Shown: positions 7,634-16,262, numbered from the stretch's first letter. The stretch is DNA of 64,000 nucleotides from Leucobacter aridicollis (GCF_013409595.1 NZ_JACCBD010000001.1:1240001-1304000); one strand, 5' to 3'. Notes: generated by a model not told the origin, from the letters alone. Translations and numbers: made by a program.

Positions 7634-9391
7634 ATGGCAATCGCAAATTTCGCCCAGCAGACTGTTCCCGATGGCGGAACGTACGTGCCGCCCGTCGCGG
7701 ACTACGCCTTCCTGCTCGGTGAGGCATTCGGCACCGACGTCGTGGCGCGGGCCACGGATGGCGCGCTGAGCGCGGCCGACGCAGGCGACGCGCTGGAGGC
7801 CGCGGGCGAGTTCGCCGCCGAGGTGTTCGCGCCGCTCGACCGCGTGGGCGACCAGCAGGGCGCCCAGCTCGTTGACGGCAACGTGCGCATGCCCGACGGC
7901 TTCACGGCGGCCTACAAGTCGTTCGCGGCGGCCGGCTGGGTCTCGGCGTCGGTCGCGGAGGACGCCGGGGGAGACGGGCTGCCAGGATCCGTCACCGCCG
8001 CGCTCTCGGAGTTCTGGAACGCCTCGAACGCCGCGTTCGCGCTCTGCCCGGCGCTGAGCCACGGTGCGATCCGTGCCATCCAGGCGAACGCGTCTGAGGA
8101 GCTCCGCGCCGCGTACCTCCCCAAGCTCGTGAGCGGCGAGTGGACGGGCACGATGAACCTCACCGAGCCACAGGCCGGCAGCGACCTCGGCGCGGTGCGC
8201 ACGATGGCCCGCGACAACGGCGACGGCAGCTGGGCCGTGAGCGGCCAGAAGATCTTCATCACCTGGGGAGACCACGACGTTGCCGACAACATCGTGCACC
8301 TCGTGCTCGCCCGCACCGAAGGCGCCCCCGAGGGACACCGCGGCCTCTCGCTCTTCGTCGTGCCGAAGTTCACACTCGACGCATCCGGTGCGCCCGGCGA
8401 GCGCAATTCGGTCGTCACCGTCGGGCTGGAGCACAAGCTTGGCATTCACGCGAGCCCGACCTGCGTGCTGCAGTTCGAAGACGCGACGGGCTACCTCGTC
8501 GGCGAACTCAATCAGGGCCTCATGGGCATGTTCGTCATGATGAACGAGGCGCGGGTCGGCATCGGCGTCCAGGGGCTCGGCGTGGCCGACCGCGCCTACC
8601 AGCGCGCGCTCTCGTACGCACACACGCGGGTGCAGGGTGCGGTGCTCGGGCTGCCCGACGGCACTCCGATCGCTGGACATCCCGACGTCCGCCGGCTGCT
8701 GCTGTCGATGTCGAGCCGGATCTCCGCGATGCGCGCGTTCTCGGTGCTCGTCGGTGACGTGCACGACCGCGCCGAGGCTGACGGCACGGGCGCGCTGGCC
8801 GAGCTGTTCGTGCCGATCCTGAAGTCGTGGCTCACCGAGCAGGCCGTGCACATCTCCTCCGACGCCGTGCAGGTGCACGGCGGCATGGGCTTCATCGAGG
8901 AGACTGGCGCGGCGCAGCACTTCCGCGACGCGCGCATCATGCCGATCTACGAGGGCACCACTGCGATCCAGTCGAACGACCTCGTCGGACGCAAGGTGCT
9001 CCGCGATAGCGGCCAGACGCTTGGGCAGGTGTTCGCGATGATCCGCGAGCAGACCGCAGCCCTCACCGCGACGGGCGACGCGCTCGCCGCCCGAGTGGCC
9101 GAGCGCACCGAGCGCGCCGTCGGAGCGGCAGAGCGCGCCACGCAGGCGCTCCTCGGCTTCGCGTCAACCCCGCGCGATGCGTACGCGGTGTCGGTGCCGT
9201 TCCAGGAGCTCCTGGCGACGTTGGTGGGTGGCTGGATGCACGCGACCATCGCGACCGCGGTGCTCGGGCACGGGGAGCGGACCGACGACGACGCGCGACG
9301 TCTCGCCGAGGCTGACTTCTACAGCGCGCATCACCTCGCTCAGGTCCACGCGCTTGCGGAGACCGTCGCCGCCGGCGAGATCGGCGAGTAA
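7634..9391 (+). CDS. Acyl-CoA dehydrogenase, large FadE5-like form
   Basis: FAD enzyme of 585 residues that introduces the alpha-beta double bond in acyl-CoA. ATG 7634 has a GGAG site upstream. The length and C-terminal extension fit the large acyl-CoA dehydrogenase subfamily (FadE5 and the DmdC-like 3-methylthiopropanoyl-CoA dehydrogenases) rather than the ordinary 380-residue enzymes. Family signatures are MNLTEPQAGSDLGAVRT (FAD contact), ISGKIFITWGDHD-like segment, and QVHGGMGFIEETGAAQHFRDARI with the following IYEGTTAIQ near the C-terminus. No electron-transfer flavoprotein or thiolase genes are next to it, so it stands alone under the divergent TetR regulator. Chain length of the substrate cannot be read from sequence. 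Confidence 0.93.
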   Translation: MAIANFAQQTVPDGGTYVPPVADYAFLLGEAFGTDVVARATDGALSAADAGDALEAAGEFAAEVFAPLDRVGDQQGAQLVDGNVRMPDGFTAAYKSFAAAGWVSASVAEDAGGDGLPGSVTAALSEFWNASNAAFALCPALSHGAIRAIQANASEELRAAYLPKLVSGEWTGTMNLTEPQAGSDLGAVRTMARDNGDGSWAVSGQKIFITWGDHDVADNIVHLVLARTEGAPEGHRGLSLFVVPKFTLDASGAPGERNSVVTVGLEHKLGIHASPTCVLQFEDATGYLVGELNQGLMGMFVMMNEARVGIGVQGLGVADRAYQRALSYAHTRVQGAVLGLPDGTPIAGHPDVRRLLLSMSSRISAMRAFSVLVGDVHDRAEADGTGALAELFVPILKSWLTEQAVHISSDAVQVHGGMGFIEETGAAQHFRDARIMPIYEGTTAIQSNDLVGRKVLRDSGQTLGQVFAMIREQTAALTATGDALAARVAERTERAVGAAERATQALLGFASTPRDAYAVSVPFQELLATLVGGWMHATIATAVLGHGERTDDDARRLAEADFYSAHHLAQVHALAETVAAGEIGE

Positions 9392-9403
9392 CCGGAGGTC
9401 TCG

Positions 9404-9431
9404 GGCGCCCGCCTCTGCGGTGGCGGGCGCC
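9404..9431. terminator. Hairpin terminator between acyl-CoA dehydrogenase and LysR genes
   Basis: GGCGCCCGCC (9404-9413) pairs perfectly with GGCGGGCGCC (9422-9431) across an 8-base loop, 12 bases after the stop of the dehydrogenase and before the convergent LysR stop. Confidence 0.65.
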
Positions 9432-9445
9432 TCTGCGTGCCGGCC

Positions 9446-10381
9446 CTATCCCTGGCCGACGTGGCGGGAGTCGAGCGCGCTGATCGAGCGCCGTACCGCC
9501 TCCGCGAGCTGCCGCACCGCGGCGCTCGGTCCCGCAGGGCCTGCCGGCGCGGCGAGCAGCAGCTCTCGTGTGAACCTGTCGTCCGCGATCGGCCGCAGCA
9601 CGACGCCCTCCGGCACGCTGGAACGCATGAGCGACGGCACCAGGGCAACGCCCATGTGCGCCGCGATGAGACCGAGTACCACCGCATAGTCGTCGGTGCG
9701 CACGGGCACCGTCAGCTTCACGCGAGTCTCCTCGAAGAGCTCGCGAACGAGATCGTCGAGGGTGTCGCCCGGCGTTGACCCCATGACCCAGTTCTCGCCG
9801 CCGAGTTGCAGCAGTGCCTGCGTATCGAACTCCTCGATGTGCGCGAGTTCGTGATTCGCCGGGAGCGCGAGCAGCATCGGGTCGGTGAACACGTGCGTCG
9901 TGTGCACCTCTGAGCGCAGCGGGAGCGCGTAGCTGCCCGCCGCATAGACGAGGGCGGCGTCAAGGGTGTGCTGGTTGACGCCGCCGACGAGCGGCATGAC
10001 CTCGGCGAGGGTGGCATCGAGCTCGATGCCGAGCTCCGAGAGTCGCGTGGCGATGCCGGGCAGGATTCGCGCCGCGGCTGTCGGAAAGATGCCGAACCGC
10101 AGCCTGACGTGCCCGAGCTGGGCGAGGTCGCGGACGTCGGTGAGGGTGCGGTCGGCGAGCCCGAGGATCTCCTCGCCGCGCTCGAGCATGAGCAACCCGG
10201 CGTTGGTGAGGCGCGATCCTCTGCTGCTTCGCGACGTGAGCTCCGTGCCAACGAGCCTGTCGAGATTCTTCAGGTGGTAGTCGACGGTGGGCTGGCTCCA
10301 CCCGAGCCTGGACGCGGCGCGGGCCACCGAGCCCTCTGCGGCGACGGCGCTGAGCGCCTGGAGTTGGCGAAGATCGATCAC
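9446..10381 (-). CDS. LysR-family transcriptional regulator
   Basis: LysR-type regulator of 311 residues, the usual size. The winged helix-turn-helix is at about 1-62 (LRQLQALSAVAAEGSVARAASRLGWSQPTVDYHLKNLDRLVG), followed by a linker helix and a two-lobed substrate-binding domain. GTG 10381 is preferred because the helix-turn-helix begins directly after it and GGGAG lies upstream; an in-frame ATG further upstream would add 25 residues that run into the promoter. The gene is divergent from an amino acid decarboxylase with a large dyad between them, so it most likely controls that gene. Confidence 0.88.
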   Translation of the reverse strand: MIDLRQLQALSAVAAEGSVARAASRLGWSQPTVDYHLKNLDRLVGTELTSRSSRGSRLTNAGLLMLERGEEILGLADRTLTDVRDLAQLGHVRLRFGIFPTAAARILPGIATRLSELGIELDATLAEVMPLVGGVNQHTLDAALVYAAGSYALPLRSEVHTTHVFTDPMLLALPANHELAHIEEFDTQALLQLGGENWVMGSTPGDTLDDLVRELFEETRVKLTVPVRTDDYAVVLGLIAAHMGVALVPSLMRSSVPEGVVLRPIADDRFTRELLLAAPAGPAGPSAAVRQLAEAVRRSISALDSRHVGQG

Positions 10382-10416
10382 GTGCGCTCCCGGAATAGCT
10401 GAGGTTACGGCGAAGA

Positions 10417-10462
10417 ATTCAGCGCCCTGATACATACAGTATATGTCTCTAGGGAGCTGAAT
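10417..10462. promoter_or_regulatory. Large dyad: probable LysR operator and divergent promoters
   Basis: An imperfect dyad covers 46 bases. From outside in, ATTCAGC (10417-10423) pairs with GCTGAAT (10456-10462), CCCT (10425-10428) with AGGG (10451-10454), and ACATA (10432-10436) with TATGT (10442-10446) around CAGTA. The centre fits the LysR T-N11-A pattern (T10431, A10443). A TATACT box for the leftward regulator gene lies at 10438-10443 inside it, so binding would control its own promoter and that of the decarboxylase. Confidence 0.65.
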
Positions 10463-10495
10463 CAGGGGTTCTCCTGGGAACCGGGCGAGGCCACT

Positions 10496-12025
10496 ATGAA
10501 AGGTATGCCTATTGAGACCCATGTGACCCAGCAGGACGCCCCCTACGCGTCCGCCCTCGAGCGCTTCGCCGATGCGGGGCCGCAGAGTTTGATGGTGCCC
10601 GGGCACGGCTGCGCACCCGAGGCCGGCGGGGAACACCTCGCGCGACTGTTCGGCGAGCGCGCAGTGCAGCTCGACGTGCCGCTCATGCTCGACGGCATCG
10701 ACCTCGGGCCCGGCTCGCCGCTCGCGCAGGCGCTCGAACTCGCTGCGGACGCGTGGGGCGCTCGCCGCACCTGGTTCCTTACGAACGGCGCCTCGCAGGG
10801 CAACCGCACCGCGGCCTTCGCTGTGCGCGGGCTCGGCGAGCGCGTGCTCATGCAGCGCAGCTCGCACTCAAGCTTCACCGACGGCGTGCTGCTCGCGGGC
10901 CTTATCCCGGCCTTCGTCGCGCCGAACGTCGACCACGACCACGGCATCGCTCACGGACTCACCCCTGAGGTGCTCGAGGACGCGCTCGCGACCGAGGCCG
11001 AGGCCGGCCGCGCGGTGCAGAGCGTCTACGTGGTCTCGCCGAGCTACTTCGGTTCGACCGCAGACGTCGCGGGCCTCGCACGCGTCGCCCACGCGCACGG
11101 CGCGGCACTCATCGTCGACGGCGCCTGGGGGGCGCACTTCGGCTTCCATGAGGATCTCCCGGACTCGCCCGTCCGTCTCGGCGCCGACCTCGTGATCTCG
11201 AGCACGCACAAGCTTGCGGGTTCGTTCACGCAGTCCGCGATGCTGCACATGGGCGACACCGAGTTCGCCGACAGGCTCGAGCCGCTCGTGAACCGCTCGT
11301 ACACGATGACCGCGTCGACCTCCGCGAGCGCGCTGCTCATGGGGTCGCTCGACTCGGCCAGGCACGCGCTCATGAACGGCACGGAGCAGATCGGTCGCTC
11401 GATCGAGCTGTCCGAGGAGTTCCGTGACCGCCTGCGAGCCAGCGAGCACTTCACGGTCATCAGCGATGACTTCGGGGACTTCCCCGACATCGTGAGCGTG
11501 GACCCGCTGCGGATCCCGATCGACGTATCGCGCCTCGGCCGCAGCGGCCACTGGGTGCGCGACCGCATGATCTCGGAGTACGGCGTGTACTTCGAGATGT
11601 CGACGGCCACGACGATCGTCGCGGTCATCGGCGCGCTCGCCACCCCGGACATCGACCGTGTCATGGCGGGACTCGAAGCGGTGGCCGAGGAAGCCCTCGC
11701 GAGCAACGGCGGCCCGAGCGAGCTCGGCGCGTTCCCCGAGCTGCCCGAGGCAGGCACGCTGCGCATGCTGCCCCGCGCGGCGTTTTTTGCGGAGAGCATC
11801 GTCGTCACCGCCCACCAGGCGATCGGCCAGATCTCGGCGGACACCCTGGCGGCATACCCTCCCGGGATCCCGAACCTGGTGCCCGGCGAGGAGATCACCG
11901 AGGAGACCGTGACGTTCCTGCAGGCCGTTGCCGCCTCACCGACGGGCTACGTGCGCGGTGCCGCCGACCCGCTGGTTGCGACGTTCCGCGTGGTCCGCGA
12001 CCCGCTGACTGCGAGCGCCAACTAG
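10496..12025 (+). CDS. Orn/Lys/Arg decarboxylase family PLP enzyme, short form
   Basis: PLP-dependent decarboxylase of 509 residues, similar in size to the Gram-positive SpeA/YaaO-type enzymes that lack the N-terminal wing domain of the E. coli inducible forms. The PLP lysine is probably Lys239 in SSTHKL; His124 in QRSSHSS would stack on the ring and Asp208 in IVDGAWGAHFG would contact the pyridine nitrogen. The C-terminal part (about 400-509) matches the small C-terminal domain of the family, including the PGIPNLVPGEEI motif. It makes a diamine or agmatine from lysine, ornithine or arginine; the exact substrate is open. A second ATG at 10505 is an alternative start. The divergent LysR gene is its probable regulator. 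Confidence 0.88.
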   Translation: MKGMPIETHVTQQDAPYASALERFADAGPQSLMVPGHGCAPEAGGEHLARLFGERAVQLDVPLMLDGIDLGPGSPLAQALELAADAWGARRTWFLTNGASQGNRTAAFAVRGLGERVLMQRSSHSSFTDGVLLAGLIPAFVAPNVDHDHGIAHGLTPEVLEDALATEAEAGRAVQSVYVVSPSYFGSTADVAGLARVAHAHGAALIVDGAWGAHFGFHEDLPDSPVRLGADLVISSTHKLAGSFTQSAMLHMGDTEFADRLEPLVNRSYTMTASTSASALLMGSLDSARHALMNGTEQIGRSIELSEEFRDRLRASEHFTVISDDFGDFPDIVSVDPLRIPIDVSRLGRSGHWVRDRMISEYGVYFEMSTATTIVAVIGALATPDIDRVMAGLEAVAEEALASNGGPSELGAFPELPEAGTLRMLPRAAFFAESIVVTAHQAIGQISADTLAAYPPGIPNLVPGEEITEETVTFLQAVAASPTGYVRGAADPLVATFRVVRDPLTASAN

Positions 12026-12042
12026 CCACCCGACCTGGCCAG

Positions 12043-12077
12043 GCCGGCTTGCGCGCTGGGAAGCCTCGCAAGCCGGC
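12043..12077 (+). terminator. Hairpin terminator after the decarboxylase gene
   Basis: GCCGGCTTGCG (12043-12053) pairs perfectly with CGCAAGCCGGC (12067-12077) across 13 bases, 17 bases after the decarboxylase stop. There is no U tract. Confidence 0.65.
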
Positions 12078-12150
12078 GGGCCTGTACTTCGCCTGCCCGG
12101 CGCCGACCGGGCGCCTCCGCCCGGGCGCCACTTGCTGTGTGCCACCCGCC

Positions 12151-12224
12151 GAAGAGCCCCTTCCCCGCAACAGAGGTACTTCCCAACCGTTGGATTGGGG
12201 TCGTTCAGCGAGGTAGGGGCTCTC
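12151..12224. other. Candidate structured intergenic element
   Basis: AGAGCCCCT (12153-12161) and AGGGGCTCT (12215-12223) form a perfect 9-bp outer stem, and inside it CCCAA and TTGGG near 12183-12200 can form a second stem. No coding frame with normal codon use covers it. It could be a small RNA, a repeat element or part of a terminator array between two convergent genes. I do not recognise the family. Confidence 0.3.
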
Positions 12225-12233
12225 CCTCGCGCG

Positions 12234-12275
12234 CGGCGCGTGGTGCCATGACTCGGGCTCGGCGCGTGGTGCCAT
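12234..12275. repeat. 16-bp direct repeat pair and nearby palindrome in intergenic DNA
   Basis: CGGCGCGTGGTGCCAT occurs at 12234-12249 and again at 12260-12275, ten bases apart. The 14-bp perfect palindrome GGCCAGGCCTGGCC follows at 12287-12300. Together with the two elements before it, this fills the 374-base gene-free gap 12026-12399, in which I see no coding region. Confidence 0.6.
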
Positions 12276-12353
12276 CAGCCAGGCCCGGCCAGGCCTGGCC
12301 AGGCTCGGGCGCGGCCCGCGCGGCGGCGCCCGCACCGCATCCGGGCACAACAA

Positions 12354-12386
12354 AGGGCGGGTCCGGCAACTGCCAGCACCCGCCCT
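12354..12386 (-). terminator. Intrinsic terminator of the small membrane protein gene
   Basis: AGGGCGGGT and ACCCGCCCT form a perfect 9-bp stem at 12354-12362 and 12378-12386. On the minus strand the stem is followed by a TTTGTTGT run, so this is a classical intrinsic terminator 14 bases after the stop of the leftward gene. Confidence 0.8.
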
Positions 12387-12399
12387 GTGCGTGAAGGCG

Positions 12400-12642
12400 T
12401 TAGGCCTTCTTCTTGCTCTTCTCGAAGAGGTTGCCGACGAGCGTCGAGGTCAGCAGCACGACGCCGAGCAGTACGATGCCGACGATCGAGATCGCGACGA
12501 CGTCTACGGGCTGGCCGGCAGCCGAGAACGGTGCGTGCGTGTCGACCTTCTCGACGCCTTCCGACGCGAACGCGGGCGCGCTGACCAGAACGGTAGCGAG
12601 CGCGACAGAAGCGGCGGTTGCAATGCGTGTGCGGATCTTCAC
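12400..12642 (-). CDS. Small membrane protein with signal peptide, unknown function
   Basis: Protein of 80 residues beginning at GTG with a GAGGAG ribosome binding site. Residues 1-26 form a signal peptide (basic MKIRTR, hydrophobic core, Ala-Phe-Ala cleavage site). A short polar segment follows, then one transmembrane helix (about 48-69) and the basic tail FEKSKKKA facing the cytoplasm. The mature protein would thus be a single-pass membrane protein of about 54 residues. Own terminator, good start site and normal codon use argue that it is real. I do not recognise the family; a small regulator or accessory subunit of a membrane complex is possible but unsupported. Confidence 0.7.
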   Translation of the reverse strand: MKIRTRIATAASVALATVLVSAPAFASEGVEKVDTHAPFSAAGQPVDVVAISIVGIVLLGVVLLTSTLVGNLFEKSKKKA

Positions 12643-12736
12643 TGTGTCTCCTCAGAAATCTGTGAGCGCGCGGCATCCTGCAGCGCACCCTCCTATTCTG
12701 CCCTATTTTTTGGCGGCGCGTGGATAAGCTCTCATC

Positions 12737-14491
12737 ATGAGTCTCGAACGCGAAACTACCGCCATTGACCAGATCGCTGAGGATTGGGTCGACGCGCTCA
12801 CAGAGCACGACCCCATCACCGGCAGCTACATCGGGCGTGAGAGTGCCCACGCCCGCCTGAACGACTTCTCGCCCGCCGGCAGCGACGCCGTGGCGTCCGT
12901 GATGCGCGACACCCTCGCGAAGCTGCGCGAGGCGACACCCGCCGACGACGTCGACCGCGTGACGAAGATCGATCTCACGGCCGAACTGGAGCTCTCGCTC
13001 GCGCGCCACGACGCTGGCGAGGAACTGCGCAATCTCAACGTCATCGAGTCGCCGAGCCAGCAGGTTCGCGACATCTTCGACATCATGCCGAGCGACACCG
13101 AGGCCGACTGGGCAAACATTGCGGCACGCATGGCCGCGGTGCCCGAGGCGATGCGGTCCTACCGCGAGTCGCTCGATGCCGGCGTCGCGCGCGGGCTGGT
13201 GCCTGCGCTGCGCCAGGTGCGTGAGGTCGCGGCCCAGCTGCGCCGCACCGCGGGGATGTCGCCGCTCATCCAGCCGCGCGGCGGGGTGCCCGGCGATGCA
13301 GGCCCCGGCGGTAAGCCCAAGGGGTTCTTTGCCGAGCTCGCCGAACGCGCGGGGGAGTCGGTCCCCGAATCGCTCCGTCAGGATCTCGCGACGGCTGCAG
13401 ACGCCGCCTCTGAGGCGTACGGGGGCCTCGCGAACTTCCTGGACACGCACCTCTCCGCGCACGCGCCTGAGACCGACGCGTTTGGGCGTGAGCGGTACGA
13501 GCTCGCGTCGGAGGTCTTCCTCGGGGCCAAGGTTGATCTCGACGAGACCTACGAGTGGGGCGTCGAGGAGCTGCGCCGCATGACGGAGGAGCAGGAGCGC
13601 ATCGCCGGGGAGATCCTTGGCGAGCGGCCGCGCCCCGGAATCGTCGCCGACGCGATCACGCACCTTGACGGCGACGCCTCGCGCAAGCTGCACGGCACCG
13701 AAGCGTTGCAGCAGTGGATGCAGGAGACGAGCGATCGCGCCGTCGCCGAGCTCGGCGCGACCCAGTTCGACATTCCCGAGGAGATCCGCACGCTCGAGTG
13801 CATGATTGCGCCGACGCAGGAAGGCGGGATCTACTACACCGGCCCGTCGAGCGACTTCTCGCGGCCCGGCCGCATGTGGTGGTCGGTGCCCGAGGGCGTC
13901 ACCGAGTTCGACACGTGGCGCGAGCTCACGACGGTCTACCACGAGGGCGTGCCCGGGCATCACCTCCAGATCGGCCAGGCCGTCGTGAACAGCGGCACGC
14001 TCAATGAGTGGCGCCGTCAGCTCGCGGGCAGCTCCGGGAACGCCGAGGGCTGGGCGCTCTACGCGGAACGCCTCATGGAACAGCTCGGCTACCTCGACGA
14101 TCCCGCTGACCGCCTCGGGATGCTCGACGGCCAGCGCATGCGCGCCGCCCGCGTCGTGCTCGACATCGGCGTCCACCTCGGCAAGCAGCGCCCGGACGGC
14201 GGCGGGGTCTGGGACGGCGACTACGCGTTCGAGTTCCTCGCCGAGAACGTCAACATGAACGACGGCTTCGTGCGCTTCGAGGTGCTCCGCTACCTCGGGT
14301 GGGCGGGCCAGGCGCCGTCATACAAGATCGGGCAGCGGATCTGGGAGGAGCTGCGCGACGAGGCTCAGGGCCGCGCCGAAGCCGGCGGCGGAACGTTCGA
14401 CATCCGCGACTTCCACCGCGAGGCGCTGCAGCTCGGCGTCACCAGGCTCGACACGCTCCAGGCCGCGATGCGCGGCCAGCTCGCCGGCTAA
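12737..14491 (+). CDS. DUF885 domain protein, probable metallopeptidase-like enzyme
   Basis: Cytoplasmic protein of 584 residues matching the DUF885 family over its whole length. The conserved motif YHEGVPGHH (His402, Glu403, His408, His409) and a later Glu in EGWALYAERL have the arrangement of zinc metallopeptidases of the gluzincin type, although activity of the family is poorly established. No signal peptide is visible. A TAAGCT box (12725-12730) ends six bases before ATG 12737 and there is no ribosome binding site, so the mRNA is probably leaderless. It is divergent from the small membrane protein gene and is followed by a strong terminator. Confidence 0.88.
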   Translation: MSLERETTAIDQIAEDWVDALTEHDPITGSYIGRESAHARLNDFSPAGSDAVASVMRDTLAKLREATPADDVDRVTKIDLTAELELSLARHDAGEELRNLNVIESPSQQVRDIFDIMPSDTEADWANIAARMAAVPEAMRSYRESLDAGVARGLVPALRQVREVAAQLRRTAGMSPLIQPRGGVPGDAGPGGKPKGFFAELAERAGESVPESLRQDLATAADAASEAYGGLANFLDTHLSAHAPETDAFGRERYELASEVFLGAKVDLDETYEWGVEELRRMTEEQERIAGEILGERPRPGIVADAITHLDGDASRKLHGTEALQQWMQETSDRAVAELGATQFDIPEEIRTLECMIAPTQEGGIYYTGPSSDFSRPGRMWWSVPEGVTEFDTWRELTTVYHEGVPGHHLQIGQAVVNSGTLNEWRRQLAGSSGNAEGWALYAERLMEQLGYLDDPADRLGMLDGQRMRAARVVLDIGVHLGKQRPDGGGVWDGDYAFEFLAENVNMNDGFVRFEVLRYLGWAGQAPSYKIGQRIWEELRDEAQGRAEAGGGTFDIRDFHREALQLGVTRLDTLQAAMRGQLAG

Positions 14492-14505
14492 CGGCGGAAC
14501 CACTC

Positions 14506-14563
14506 ACGATCTGGCCCGGCGGCCGCGCCTGACGAGGTGCGGGCGGCGGGCCAGATCGTTTTC
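14506..14563 (+). terminator. Intrinsic terminator after the DUF885 gene
   Basis: A perfect 13-bp stem (ACGATCTGGCCCG at 14506-14518 with its complement at 14547-14559) closes a 28-base loop and runs into TTTT at its 3' end. Confidence 0.8.
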
Positions 14564-14646
14564 GTCTGCCCGGAGCGGCCCCGTTCTGGGATGATTGTCG
14601 CAGGGGAGCTCCACGGGGGAGCGCCTACCGCGTCACGGAGGCAATC

Positions 14647-16098
14647 GTGTCCAACGAAGAACTATCGCCCTCACTCGTCGAGCGCACCGGGATCGAGATC
14701 GTGCCGGAGGGCGCCCGCACCGCGCGGCCACGCGACCTGTTCTGGCCGTGGTTCGCGGCGAACGTCTCGGTCTTCGGGATGTCGTACGGCTCGTTCGTCC
14801 TGGGCTTCGGCATCTCGTTCTGGCAGGCCACCGCCGTCTCCGTGATCGGCATCGTCGTGTCGTTCTTCCTGTGCGGCGTCATCGCGATCGCAGGCAAGCG
14901 CGGGTCCGCGCCGACGATGGTGCTGTCGCGCGCGGCCTTCGGCGTCCACGGCCAGAAGGTGCCCGGCATCATCTCCTGGCTGACCTCGATCGGTTGGGAG
15001 ACCTTCCTCGCGATCATGGCGGTGCTCGCCACCGCGACGGTCATCACGCAGCTCGGCGGCGACGGCGGCGTCGCGGTGAAGCTCGTCGCGACGATCGTCG
15101 TCGCCGCGCTCATCGTCGTGGCGTCCGTGCTCGGCTACCACACGATCATGAAGATGCAGTCGATCCTGACCTGGATCACGGGCGCCGTGACGGTCCTCTA
15201 CATCGTCCTCGCGGCGCCGCACATCGACCTCGCCGCGGTCATGGCGATCCCCGCCGGGAGCACCGGGAACGTCATCGGCGCGCTCGTCATGGTGATGACC
15301 GGGTTCGGCCTCGGCTGGATCAACATCGCCGCCGACTGGTCGCGGTACCAGCGCCGCGACGCCTCTGACGGGTCGATCATCCTCTGGAACACGATCGGTG
15401 GCGCGCTCGCACCCGCGATCCTCGTCGTCTTCGGCCTGCTGCTCGCCGGTTCCGACCCGGCGCTCATGGACGCCGTCGGGAACGACCCGATCGGCGCCCT
15501 CGCGACGCTGCTGCCGGTGTGGGTACTCATCCCGTTCCTGCTCACCGCCGTGCTCGCGCTCGTGTCGGGCGCCGTGCTCGGGATCTACTCGTCGGGGCTG
15601 ACGCTCCTGAGCCTCGGGATCCGGATCCCGCGCCCAGCCGCCGCGGGCATCGACGGGCTGATCCTCACCGCCGGAACGATCTGGGTCGTGTTCTTCGCGG
15701 AGGGCTTCCTTGGGCCGTTCCAGAGCTTCCTCATCACGCTCGGAGTGCCGCTCGCTGCATGGGCGGGGATCCTGATCGCCGACATCCTCCGCCGCAAGCG
15801 CGACTACGACGAGGTCGCCCTGTTCGACGCCCGCGGCCGCTACGGTGCGTGGGACTGGACCTCGGTCGCGATCTTCGTCGTCGCCTCGGCGATCGGCTGG
15901 GGGCTCGTGACGAACGGCTTCGCCGCCGACGCCCCGTGGAACAACTGGCAGGGGTACCTGCTCGGGTTCATCGGCGGCAAGGACGGCGACTGGGCGTACG
16001 CGAATCTCGGCGTGTTCTTCGCGCTCGTGTTCTCGTTCGTCGTCGCCTGGTTCGCGCGAGCTGGCAGGATCCACAAGCAGGAGATGATCGGCCGCTAG
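14647..16098 (+). CDS. NCS1-family purine-cytosine permease
   Basis: Integral membrane transporter of 483 residues with about 12 helices, of the nucleobase:cation symporter-1 family (CodB/PucI type) that brings in cytosine, purines, allantoin or related compounds with protons or sodium. The GTG start has a GGAGG site seven bases upstream. Characteristic segments are FWPWFAANVSVFGMSYGSF at about 36-55 and GFGLGWINIAADWSRYQRR in helix 6 and the following loop, with the substrate-contacting Trp and Asp. The cytoplasmic tail is short (RIHKQEMIGR). No catabolic gene lies beside it, so the nucleobase cannot be assigned. Confidence 0.9.
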   Translation: MSNEELSPSLVERTGIEIVPEGARTARPRDLFWPWFAANVSVFGMSYGSFVLGFGISFWQATAVSVIGIVVSFFLCGVIAIAGKRGSAPTMVLSRAAFGVHGQKVPGIISWLTSIGWETFLAIMAVLATATVITQLGGDGGVAVKLVATIVVAALIVVASVLGYHTIMKMQSILTWITGAVTVLYIVLAAPHIDLAAVMAIPAGSTGNVIGALVMVMTGFGLGWINIAADWSRYQRRDASDGSIILWNTIGGALAPAILVVFGLLLAGSDPALMDAVGNDPIGALATLLPVWVLIPFLLTAVLALVSGAVLGIYSSGLTLLSLGIRIPRPAAAGIDGLILTAGTIWVVFFAEGFLGPFQSFLITLGVPLAAWAGILIADILRRKRDYDEVALFDARGRYGAWDWTSVAIFVVASAIGWGLVTNGFAADAPWNNWQGYLLGFIGGKDGDWAYANLGVFFALVFSFVVAWFARAGRIHKQEMIGR

Positions 16099-16211
16099 CC
16101 CGCGGGGTAGGGCCTGGGCCTGCCGGCCCGGTCCTGCCGTGCCTGGTCCTGCATTCCCTCTGGCCGCGCCTCCTCCGGCCGTGCCCCCTCCGGCCGTGCC
16201 CCCCTCCGGCG

Positions 16212-16262
16212 GTTGGCAGTTGTTGTCGCTACGGCGACGCCATAACGGCAACAACTGCCAAC
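16212..16262. terminator. Long inverted repeat between permease and helicase genes
   Basis: GTTGGCAGTTGTTG (16212-16225) pairs perfectly with CAACAACTGCCAAC (16249-16262), and a few more pairs extend into the loop. It lies between two convergent genes and may act as a bidirectional terminator although no U tract follows. Just upstream, 16172-16210 carries about two and a half copies of a 15-16 base unit built on CTCCGGCCGTGCCC. Confidence 0.55.
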
